Source: Callaeas wilsoni (lineage: Eukaryota > Chordata > Aves > Passeriformes > Callaeidae). From it: a stretch of 64,000 nt of DNA. The stretch covers positions 80,395 to 144,394 of the forward strand of contig VWPU01012610.1 of assembly GCA_013398955.1 (NCBI GenBank). Reading direction: 5' to 3'. The notes under the pieces are model-generated. The model had not been told where the DNA came from and did no database searches. It was given only the letters and a program-made list of their open reading frames with translations. A program made the position numbers and the translations under genes. How positions within the stretch are numbered: position 1 is the first letter of the stretch; each line of letters starts with the position of its first letter. Positions 53,014 through 64,000 of this stretch are shown piece by piece.

Positions 53014-53904
53014 GTCTGCTCCAAACAAAATAGGGCCAGAGACAATAGGAGAAATACCAAGGTGATCCAGACTTGCAATGGAATAAATATTTTACGAAAT
53101 AAAGAGAAAGGTAGTGAGCGTCCCACTCAGTTGAAAGGGATCAAACAAATGAAAAATGGAAGAGAGCAAAGATGTTAATGCATGAAGACAGGAACAGATG
53201 GAAGACGATGGGAAACTACAAGCCCACGTGACACTATCCAATGAACATTTTCAAAGAAGCTAATTTTTTGCAGGTCTGAAGAATAAAGATTTTCACTTTT
53301 CATTTTTCACATATGTGTAGTTTAAAAGTAATATTTTTGATTCAGCCTGTTGGCCCATGAGGAGCAAAGTCAGACTGTGCAAGGAAATCACAGCTGGGTT
53401 AACTAAATCCATGTTTCGGAGCCCATGTTCAACTGCAGTGAAGTAGAGGATGTAAAACTGCCCTTTAGCAGTTTGGACTTTATTTGGAACTGCATTATTT
53501 GGATCTGCCGTCAAGTCTTAACCTTTAAAAATACCTACTTTTCATGCTTCTGCACCACAGCAGTAATAACCCACCCCAGCCCTTGAAATTAAGCTCTCAA
53601 ATAACCACAAAATCAGGGAGGGAAACTTGTAGAACAGTAAGTACATAGGCAGGGATTTCAGAGCAGCAAGGAAAGAAGCAATTTTATGAGAGAAAAGTGT
53701 AGAGTGAACTTTACATTATTTTATCCACATTGCTGATGACTTGTAGAGGGCTTTATTTGCTTATAAAGATAACCCACAAGCTAAACTACAGTAGTTAAAC
53801 CCATTTTAAAATAAATCCATTTGTTGTCCTTGGTTTTGGAAGAATGGCAATAATTGAAACATTGGGAAATAACAACCTGAGGTTATTAATATCATAGTAA
53901 CATA

Positions 53905-53998
53905 CACTTCATCATAACAATATAGTAATAATTATTCATGATTATATATAATATTTGAAAATTGTTATATATAATGTGTATATAATATAGTAGTATTT
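53905..53998. repeat. AT-rich simple repeat
   Basis: Interrupted ATAT and TAATA runs with almost no G or C. Confidence 0.85.
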
Positions 53999-56900
53999 TA
54001 CATTGCTCTAAGTATATCCAGGTGGGGAGAATATCCAAGCACCAGTATAAGTGTACCACAAGGAACTATAAAACAGGTATGTCAATAGAAATAAATAGGT
54101 AACTATGTATTTTACCAACACAAAGGGGACAGTAAATGCATTTTTTAAATGCAGTGGAAACACTGAGACTACAGTTGAGATTATGCTGAGCTAAATGTGG
54201 GTTGCTGTGGAAAAGGGAGGTCCCACTGGTCGCCGAGTCCCTGTTGCCACCTCTGCTTCCTCTCCCTGACCCTCATGCCAGCACTAGGGCGCCTGGGGCT
54301 GCAGGATGAAACTGCAGCTGATGTAGATGAAAAGTAATTTTATTTTTGCACTCATTTTTTTTTCCATGGGTTAGATTTCCACCATGAACAGAGCACCACT
54401 TCTGACAGAAGTGACCTTAGCGGTTGGGACTGAGGGGAAAGACAAAACTACCCCTTCTGGTAGCCCATACTTAGATGAAATTGGTTGACACAGGAATATC
54501 AATCAGTGAACCACTTTAATTATTAAACCAGGAATCTTGAAAGTTTTTCTAGAAGCTTACATACAATCATGTTCATAGTGGTATGCTGCAGCTAAAGGAG
54601 GTTGGAAATAACATATCTCTGTTTAATTGTTACACTCTGATGAGCCAGTGAAGTTCATAGTGAGGCTGAACGAACATGACACTGATGTGCATAACATACT
54701 TTATCACCTATTTGCTCTTCTATATATCTATAATCATAATTCCTCCCGAATGACAAATCTGTTTCTCAAGTAATTTTACTTGTAAATTTTGAACATACAA
54801 AACCATGAGAAGTTTTGGTTCTTTCCCCTGTCCCTATTCTGTAAGTATAACACTCATGTATCCACTCTTTGAGACATGAGGAATACAGTGTGTCATGCAT
54901 ACTGTGGATACAGTCTGTGTCCACAGTTTTACACTTGTCTCTGTCGTGTCTCCTTTTTCCAGCCAGAAATGTAACAAGAACTTTCTTAAATGTTCTTGAA
55001 TTCAGTTCTCACTGATATTTCAAAATCATTATTGGTTTCTGTAGCAGTTCTGTCCTTCCCACAGACTGCACTGAAGAACTAGCAATAGCTCTGAGGGACA
55101 TTCCTGTGGTTCAACACCACCTTAGAGTCTCACACTTTATAAACCATACTCTGTACTGCCTTTCACAGACAAAAACATACTGAAGAGATTATTCAAAAGA
55201 GCTCTGCCACACTGCAAGATCGTCAGAGAGGAAGTGCTATTGTTGGAAACACTCCAAGCATACTTGGAAGTATCAGATGGAAAAAATACTGTACATGCTA
55301 CTTGAAATCAGTTTATATCATAGGTCTGTAAAATATCTGTACTGTGTACATCTCAATACCTGCCTGGCTGAGGTAACAGAAGAGCCAGGAGCTGGTATCA
55401 CACCCAGTATGCTGCAGGACAGAGGCAGAGGAATAGCTTAGGCCAGAAGAGTGACTGTATTGTTTTGGTGGGTCAACCCATTACAGTGACATTCTACATA
55501 CTCCAAGCCTGTAGCTGGCTTGAGCCATATACCCACTAAAACAACCGCTCAGAAGACAAACTGGATTCAGTACCTGGGACTGTGCTCATGAGTACCAACG
55601 GTCACCATCTTCTGTAAGCAGCTGAGCACTCACAGACTTACCCTGCCTTTCCTCTCCTGTCCCCAAGAAACATTTCTTTGCATAAGCTTCTTTGGTTGGA
55701 GAGGGAGGAATCTTCATCTTCCATCCTACAAGAACACCTATGAATATTCTCCTAACTCTCCTTTCTACAATTCAGACCCTTTATTTCCTATCCCATGCTC
55801 AGGGAACATGCAGAAAGTTTCTTTTTATGTGCTCTATTGATACCATCTTATAAGGAAAAATCTGTTGTCACCATTTCCATCCTTCTATGTCCCTTTCTTC
55901 ATGCTTAAAAATTCTAGGTGAATAGAACACCAGGTACAGATCAGGACTGGAATTTTACTCATAATATTCAGGTCTAATGACTGTAAGGTCTGGAATTCAA
56001 AATGATAACAACAGAAAATTAGTAATCCCTTTTAGGGCAGATGTAGTAAAACCATAAGCCAAATATTCCCTTGCTTCTCAAAGCCTAACCTTAAGATTTC
56101 AGTATTAATAATGAATGGTAAGAGTGTGTTGATGCTTTTCAAAAATCTCTGACATCATAAAACAGAAAAGAAAATGCCCAGTAGGTAGATTATGGTGACT
56201 CTTAATCCTAGTAGTAAACAACAATTAGTACATCCTGGAACTATGAACTTGCATAGCAAGTTGTACCAACACGTCATAATAGCAGTGGGGAAAAAGTATT
56301 CCTAAAATAATAAACACCCCACTACATAAGTCTCATCTACATAAGGACTTCATGGTCTGTATTTATTACATAACTCTGAGCTGAGAGCTTCTATTACAGC
56401 TATTATAGATTTTATTTTTATCGCATCATATTTTGAAATGAAATGAAAACAGCAGTTGGTGAAAGTTACACTGGCAATATTCTGTTTCTGCTGACAGAGG
56501 TTGCTTCAACCAAGGGTATATAAAGAGAAGGTAATTTTGCTAGACTAAGAAAAAGCAGTTTGTTTATACAGCTACATCTATAGTAAGGTACAGCAGTGCT
56601 TTTTGACAAAATCCCTTCCAGGGTAAATACATCCAACTTCCTCCCAGGGAAAATGGCCTTGTGATTTATAAGTTTTTCTCAGTCTTTTCAGTCTGTGTCC
56701 AGCTTTGCAGCATATTGTATTAGCCAGATTGTCTGGACTTCTATGTGGTGTCTAAATAATACACTATGGAGCAGCTTTTCACATCTCTGCTTCCTACTTC
56801 TGCCATGTCTTTGCCAGGAGAGATAACAATTTAATAGGCTTCTCCAAAAGAAACCAAAACAAATAATATGTGAGTGACAACTTCTCTCAAAGCTAACTGA

Positions 56901-59900
56901 CTATTCAAGTACTAATTTGAAAATTAGATTTTTAGAAGCAATTGTGAGAGTTCTGGACAGCTTCTGCATATTTACCAGCTTTTCAAATCTTGCTAACTCT
57001 TGCTGCAGTTGTATAACCACCATGACCCATGACCTCCATGACTCGTGGGACAAATTGTGCTTTGAATCATATTACTGTAATTCCCCTTTTTTCTTTCTTT
57101 TTTTTTTCCAAGCTTGAGAGCGTCTCAAATTAGCAAAGACAAAATGAAGAGAGGCACTTCTTTGCATTGGAAATTTTCTCATGGCTTAGTTGCTGATGAG
57201 TAAGACACTGTACTAATACAAACATCTCAGCTTGCCTATGTGTAATCACTCTCGGTACAAAAAAAAATGTTCAAATTTTCCTAAAAACACTACCAGCCAA
57301 GCCATCTGAAAAAGTCTGGAAGCCCTCTAGTTCATGCACAGGTGCAAGAGTTTTGTACATAGGAAAATGCTACATACAAATAGGGTTTGCTATTGTAATA
57401 ATGAATGGTAAAAATTGCTATAGGAATAATGAATAAAATAATGAATCTTATTACGTCGGTGACAATGGTATTTTGATTACTATTTTGATCACACCAAGTT
57501 TTCAGTGGTTTGATGTTATTACATCAGGAGAGGTATTTTTAATTTTCAATAAAGTAGCTGACATTTGCTTTTGTTTAGAGTTACTCTGGAGCAAATTCTA
57601 GAGGAGAGCTCTCTAGAAAATTTGTTTGCATTGTGAAGATATGACCTACTTATTCTTGCAGGTGACACAATAAAGAATGTAGTAAGAAATTTTCATTTCA
57701 CAATTTGGAGAATATTTCCAGAGAAATACTGAGTGACTTAAAATAGAAAATTTACAATTATGTTGATTTTCCTAGTTTTCCTTAAATAGCTCTTCTACTT
57801 GTAGGAGCAAAATAAGGAGAAAATATAAATTGTTCACTTGAAAATGGGACATGTTTTTTCCTTATGTTATTTGCAATGCAATGTATGACATAAAGTTCTT
57901 GCAAAGAGCAGTTTGTTTAATATTGTCGCATAGTGCAGGTTACATGTAAACCCTAGGCTTTCTCCTAAATTTGGACTTGACCTACAATACCTGCAAAAGT
58001 ATAAGTCTCTCTTGTCTTTACCATGGGTATGGCTTTTTATTAATTCAGCTTGGATCTGTGATGCACTGGGCTCACCAAGTGAATCAGAAACACCCACGTG
58101 GTAACATTTCTTCCAAGTTAGCTACAGCAGTACTTGTGCTTTCTCTCAGTCTTGGTCTATCTTTGTTTATTCTTTATCTTGGTTTACACTGGCTCTAGAA
58201 GGTGAAATGGTCAGATATAATGTCTGCTGGGACAAAGTGTCACCTTCAAAAATGTTTAAATATACATGAACAATAAAAATTAGATTTTTTTTCAGTGTAG
58301 TGTCTTCTGGACACTTTTAATCTGATACTAGGTCTCCTAACCTTAAATTAACCATTTTATGGGAAACGAGCCTTGGACTTTCCCTTGTGGAAAATACCTG
58401 AGAGAACCAAAAAGTCTCAGTGGTATCTTCATATCCATCTGCTGGATTATTTTTATTTGTTCAAGAAATGGATATAGTAAGTGTGGCATAAGTAGCTAAG
58501 TTAGAATATTGACAAAATTTGCTTGGCAGGTTGGAGTCACTGTCCAGCAGAAATTGTGTTAAAAAACTGTAGAAAAATTTAATAGGAAAAAAACCCTTGA
58601 AAAATATTATAACCCAGACAAAAACTTTATACAAGCAAAGATAGAGAAAAAAGCAACAGTTCCTAAATATTTCATTTGTTATCACTGACTCAGGTCCTTT
58701 TGTTAGCTGATTAAGTGGTTTGATAAAAAGAAAGTGTAGAATTAAGGTTATTTGTGGACCAGATAAATTCAACAAGTCAACTTGCTTCTATATACAATGA
58801 AAAGGAAGGCACAAAAGTAGATATCACAAGTGCATATCAAAAGTGTTTTGACACACAATGAAACTGTAACAGTGTAAACTAGCTAAGGACAAGTTTACAG
58901 CTGTAGATAAGGTTGAAGATTAGCCATGGGAAATCACCACATCAGAGTAAACAGAAAAAGAAGGAATAAAACAATTTTCCAAGTGCACCAATCTGCCTAT
59001 GTGGAATTCCACTTAGCTAGAACTACTTTCCAATCATACACACTTTTCCATCAGTCCACAAGTATCAGCATTAGATGGTGTTCCCTTTTTTTAGGGTTAG
59101 TTTTGTGTCTTCATATTCAATGGGCCTATCTTAGTTCATGGGGAGTGAACATGGATTGTTAGAAGTTATCTCCTCGTAGATTACCAACTCAGCTTCTCTA
59201 TTGGATAAAGTAAAAATGTCAGGATAAGGGGTAAATTCCTGCTGCATTACAAGCTGCAGTAAGTTGACTGTATCTCATCTAAAATTATTTTCTGCTTGTC
59301 TTGTTAATTCAGGGCCTCTTAAAAGTGAAAGACTTTCGGATTCCTTGTTAAATTCCAGCTGATAATTACCTTCTGCAGAATGGATAACAGAACGAAAATC
59401 TCTAGAACAAAAAGTCTCATCACCTTAGTGGCTTTCAGGATGGAAGTTCCTAATACACTCAATGCCAAACCACAGTGAGTGACAATCAGCAAGTCCTATG
59501 CCAATAATAATAATAACTGCGACTGGCTGCTAATAACTGCCCTCCAGAACTGGCATCTAATGCCAGCTTCCTGGTTCCTGCCATTCTGCAGTTGCCTAAA
59601 AATGATGGTATAAATCACAGGCAAAGCATGAGGATTACATGAGTGAATATTAGTCAGTTATTCCCTTAAAACTTGTCTACACAAGTGTGCCACAGCAATT
59701 TATCCAACATCAACTAAGGTGTGAATGGATTGTTAAACTGCATTACACCTTTGGCTGGACACTTTTATTCGAAATTTAGTTAGCCTTCAGTCAGTTTGAT
59801 ATGAGTTATTCTTATCTGGTTTACTTTAGCAAAACAAAGGTGGATTGATAAACACCAGGAACAAAAAGAATTATTTAATGGAAGCAGTGGTCACCGCTAG

Positions 59901-61047
59901 TATAAGAGCAAATGGGTATGAAATTGAGTTTAGAAGCTACAAGACAATTCTTAACCCTCACAGCAACCATACTCCAGGGCAATTTTTCAGTACAGTAAAA
60001 TGAGCAAAATACCTAACTAGTTTTAGAGAAAGCCCAATCAGTTTATGAAACAGATTGTATGGCACGCTTGCAATAACAAGGATTTAATGACCCTGAAAGT
60101 GCCTTTCTGGAAAGCTCCCATAACAATATTTACATACAACTCTACATCTCTCAAGATTTCAAAAGGTACATAATTTACATAGAATATATCTTGCACTATA
60201 AAATATGAAAACAAATGCTCAATCTTTCAAACTGAGCATGTAGGCTAGATTCACTAACAAACACTTTCATGTTCTGGTGTTTATTCTCCCTTGTTTCAAT
60301 TTTTTATTTGTAACCTGAAAGTAGTAATACCTTCTTGTCTTACAGGGAGCAGTGAAGGAAAATTAATGACTATTTATAAAATGCTCACTGCAGTCATAAA
60401 AACAATCTCCTCATGAGGAAATCAATAAACAAGTACAGATCTACACAGCGTATGGTAAATAAAGGATATGGCCACACACAGACTAAAGCAGATAAACAGC
60501 TGTTTTGTTCACTGTGTATCTGTTCTCCCGGAGTCCTGCCAGGAAATATAACTGAGGATCTTGTAAGAAATTACCTTAGTGATAAGCACAACAGACTGCT
60601 TTAATTTGTACCTAAGCATTGCTTAGGACTCTAAACACATATTTACCAGCCAATGATCTGATAAACAATAATTCAATGTAATTTAAAATTCAAGGGTTTT
60701 TTTGTGAAATCTCTGCTCTAGTTAAATTATTTAGGCTTATATACTTATATATTATAAACTGCAGAGCTAAGGAAGTAAAACATCATGAAATTACTGGGTA
60801 ATCATCAATTCCATTTCTGGCTATAAGTGATTATTAATATGCCACCACATCTTCAAATATATTTGAACTAGAGTGGATCATATATCACTATTTACACTGT
60901 AAATACACACTGGATCTCTCAAGTACATCCACTGACCTCATATGAATGCACTAAGCTGATGTGGGAGCATCCACACTGCAGTAATGATAACCATCTATGT
61001 TTACAACCCCAAATCCCCACTGGCACTGCTATTTATATGGGTTTGGC

Positions 61048-61131
61048 ATTGGAATCATCACTGGGTATGATCCTCTTCTGGGGAAGAGATTCTCCCAGAG
61101 AAGAATCATACCCAGGTTTTCGCATTCCATT
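61048..61131. other. Imperfect hairpin of pre-miRNA size
   Basis: The arms 61061-61085 and 61091-61115 pair at 20 of 25 positions plus two G-T pairs around a 5-base loop. The first 11 pairs (CTGGGTATGAT) are perfect. After an internal loop the pairing resumes with ATTGGAAT (61048-61055) against 61124-61131. It could be an RNA hairpin or a decayed palindromic transposon. Confidence 0.5.
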
Positions 61132-63313
61132 AACTTGAGGTGCTCTGGGAAATGTTTGACAGCATGCTGTGGCAAATTTCCCTCTTCCTTTCAGGTCTTC
61201 ATTGGAAAGTTTTCAGTCTGCCAACACGTTTCGTTGGCAGTGAACATGAGTTACTCTCTTTCATATGCCCCAAACAGTGCCAGTATGAGCACAGCAGGCT
61301 GAGATGTTCATGCTTGTACTTGCAGAGTTATTGCAGACATGAACAGATAGAGCTCTGCCACTGTTTTGGAGTCATCAACAGCTCCTCCGTCATTGCACTT
61401 AAGTCCATATAAGTCACAGGGAAATTCCTGAAACTTCAGGAAAGTACAGAGGGGTACAGAGTGCACATGGTCACTTACAGGGTTGCACCACAGTAATACT
61501 TACTGGACTTAGTTATGAAAAGTATTCATAAAGATGGGAAAGAAAAATCCAAGTTCTTATCAGAAAGACAGCTACTGAAGAAAAATGTACTTCTAATATC
61601 AAAATTACTATTATTTTAATAGTTACAAAGGAATACTTACAGAGTATTCGCATCTCACCAATGACCATAGTTTTGAGAAACCTCTTATTTAAAAACATAT
61701 TTGTCTTCATATCATCACCAAGAGATAACAGAATTGTCATTATTCCCGTTTTCATTAGTGATGGTTTCCAGCAGAGAGGGCACTAAGTGGTTTACCTAAG
61801 ATCAGAATGGAATTTAATTCACTTAGCTCTTGTGTGTGACTCCAAAGCTGGTCTGAAGCCATTGTTTTAGATTGAATTTTTACAGTTGGTGCATGGACAC
61901 TTATTGTTTACAGGAGCAAAAGGTACAGGACTGACAGGTGAGGATCACATTCTTTTTTAATTGTCACTGCCCTGGATGACCTAAATATCTAAATTTTCCT
62001 TTTTCATGTGGAGGTTCAGGAGATGATATAAAAGACACCTGCAGATCTCTCTGAGGAAACAAAAGAAAGGATATATCTGTGTGGAGGGTGTTCAGCATTC
62101 TTACCTGCACACAGAAAAACCATCAGTGAGATTTCTCAATCAAGCATTATCTCTGGTGTCTATGATCTTTTTAGTTACTCTTCCATAGGATTCCTGTGAG
62201 AAGACAGTTTAATTACACTTCAGACATGCTGGATGGTTCCTTTGCATGCTTGGGATCAAGACCATTCATACTACAGTTGTACAGCAGGATAAAAGTGAAA
62301 ACATGTATGTAACGGCCCAGTCAGGAGTCAGCAATGCCTCCCACTCCCCTGATCAGCCTTACCTCTCCAAACAGCTCATATGCTCTGCTTCAACACATCT
62401 AATTAAAGTGCACAGAGTGCTGCACTAAGGCAGCTGTGCCCTTTCTGGCAGCCAGGGTAGCTCATTTATGGTTTGGCCAGGTATTTTTTGCATGCACTGA
62501 TGTACAGGCCTAATTGAGTCAATTGTTACTGCTGCGCAAACAAGGGAAACAAAATAATGCCTTTCATAGTTGTAGGCTTACAGAATGGACTGTTGTGCAC
62601 AAAAAAACCCACGAATGGGAAATGTAAGATTCTGCATATGAATTATTTACAGCTGCAATGTGATTACAGTAGCTGTGGTTGGTATAAGCTGTGTGATATT
62701 CTCCTTTGCCAAACATCTCTGCCAACTTGAACATTCAAATAAATCAATGTTAACCAATTAAATCACTTTAAAGTAACTGAGTTTTGGTAAAGCTTATTAC
62801 TACCTTGTGTCTTGCAGCAGCTTGCTCTGCCCTCCCCAGAGTTGATTCCTCTTTCCTGCAGCACCTTAGCCAGCAAAGGTGGTAGATCCTGCAAAGAAAC
62901 AGAACTCCACATCTTTTTCTGCCAAGAAGAAGAAGAACTTACATAATTCCAAGGCAGCAGTTACAGACTTCCTTCATGTAGAATTTTTATTCCATCTGAC
63001 ATGCCAGTATGTTCTGAAATTTCTACTAGCCACATGGGCACTCCAAAGAACAGAGTATCAGCAGCTGTTCACTGAACATAACCAAAATGTTTTCAGTGTG
63101 TGGTCAGGGGTGCAGGGCATGCTAGAATGCAGGAACCAGTGGAAAACAACACCATGCACATAAACGGGAAGGACAGCACAACCAAGTGTGGCTGCTCAGC
63201 ACAGCCCTCCCAGCTCTCTGTTAGGAATTCATTGCTGACACTAGTCAAGTACTGGCAACCTAAGTCTATTTCAAGAGGGACCAAGAGATCGGCAATTAAC
63301 ATTTCCTGGTGGG

Positions 63314-63342
63314 TTTTTTTCTTCTTCTTCTTTCTTTTTCAG
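63314..63342 (+). other. Long pyrimidine tract ending in CAG
   Basis: An uninterrupted run of T with CTT repeats ends in CAG, the form of a strong splice acceptor, but no coding exon is recognisable downstream. Confidence 0.4.
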
Positions 63343-63819
63343 CAGAAGATGGTCTATGAACCAGCAATCCTCTCACTTTTATGTAAAAGGCCATGTGATT
63401 TCATTTTAAGAGGCAGCCTTCAAGAGTGCCCTAGAAGGCAGTAAGATCAAAAATGGCAATGTGGGACTTCACAAGGGTTATTGATGAAAAAACTCACTGA
63501 GGTTCCTGATGGCAGTGATTTGTTTAAGGCAATTTGGGCAGTTTCTCAATAGCCAGAGGCTTACTTCCTAGAAAACAGGAGGAAGTGTTTGCTAACCTTG
63601 ATTAGCCCAGTGGCTAGAAAACTTGATGTTAAAACGGGCCAAGCTGCCTTCAGTGCTGTAAATGACTGCATAAGAACATCAGTTTTCTTGACGAGCTGTC
63701 AAGGGCGTCGGGTTCTGTTACAGTCATACTCCTACCACAAACTCCGTCTGCTGAGGCCTTAAGACAAAGAAAAACCTCTAAACAATAACTAACTACGCGT
63801 CATGGACTCTGTGGCAGCG

Positions 63820-64000
63820 AGCAAAGCTCCCTCACCCAGAGCCGTGGGGCGTGCGGAGCAGCCGCTTTTGGAAGGGTCCCCGGCCGCAGCTCGGGCGGGT
63901 GCGGCCCGCCTCAGTCCCTCCTCGGGGGAGAAGGAGCAGACCGGGGCACAGCCGAAAGGAACGAGCGGCCCAGGGCTGGTGAGGGGCGGTGGGGCGGAGG
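63820..64000 (+). promoter_or_regulatory. CpG island, probable ATP10D 5' end (truncated by window)
   Basis: GC- and CpG-rich sequence begins abruptly at about 63,820 and continues to the window edge. A donor-like GCTG/GTGAGG occurs at 63,979-63,980. No coding sequence is visible. Assignment to ATP10D (a P4-ATPase flippase, transcribed away from COMMD8 in human) rests only on conserved gene order. Confidence 0.45.

Larger units (their letters stand above)
51971..63819. other. Intergenic region between COMMD8 and a CpG island at the window end
   Basis: No gene recognised on either strand over about 11.8 kb. Mostly AT-rich unique DNA; items listed separately are a CTCF-like motif, an AT microsatellite, a hairpin and a long pyrimidine tract. 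In human this gap between COMMD8 and ATP10D is also gene-free as I remember it. Confidence 0.75.

Noticed and set aside
62810..63444. Unknown multi-exon gene suggested by strong acceptor-like tracts near 62,850 and 63,342
   Set aside because: No coding similarity, no matching donors in frame, and pyrimidine tracts are common; at most a non-coding transcript.

Overview
The window comes from a bird nuclear genome. Two vertebrate protein genes split by GT-AG introns can be read from it. CR1 LINE 3' ends with the typical avian terminal octamer-like tail are present at about 17.88-18.60 kb, 47.80-48.04 kb and 46.28-46.46 kb. A 653-bp solo LTR with a clean 5-bp target duplication sits at 9,989-10,641. 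A songbird or other neoavian is plausible, but the species cannot be fixed from the sequence alone.

Layout: from 1 to about 38 kb the + strand carries the last five coding exons of GABRB1, the GABA-A receptor beta-1 subunit (8,812-8,894; 28,066-28,203; 28,311-28,463; 29,773-30,023; 36,748-37,095). Together they encode 323 residues, running from the Cys-loop through M1-M4 to the stop. The window starts inside the large intron before the 83-bp Cys-loop exon, so the signal peptide and most of the extracellular domain lie upstream and outside. About 9.5 kb of convergent intergenic and UTR sequence follows. Then comes COMMD8 on the - strand, complete in five exons (51,807 down to 46,990, 176 codons). 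From about 52 to 63.8 kb there is no recognisable gene. At 63.82 kb a CpG island opens and runs off the end. By the conserved vertebrate order GABRB1-COMMD8-ATP10D (human 4p12) it is probably the ATP10D promoter, which is inference.

The identity of the receptor gene rests on three things: a Ser, not Asn, at the M2 15' position; beta-1-like text in the M3-M4 loop and C-terminus (V-Q-V-D-A-H-G-N, I-D-K-W-S-R-M, ending Y-Y-V-H); and COMMD8 as its neighbour. The two genes have unrelated jobs. One is a synaptic chloride-channel subunit, the other a Commander/COMMD-family trafficking subunit; they are merely tail-to-tail neighbours.

The most unusual non-coding signals are: a CpG-rich 10-bp-period minisatellite with G-quadruplex potential in GABRB1 intron 5 (24,161-24,355), followed by a CpG-island-like stretch with a TALE-type palindrome and a donor-like site; G-quadruplex-prone pentamer arrays around COMMD8 exon 1; a perfect NRF1 site beside an E-box in the COMMD8 promoter; a CTCF-like motif at 53,000; and a pre-miRNA-sized imperfect hairpin at 61,048-61,131. 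I found no convincing new multi-gene system. This is an ordinary conserved gene neighbourhood with interesting repeat and regulatory detail.
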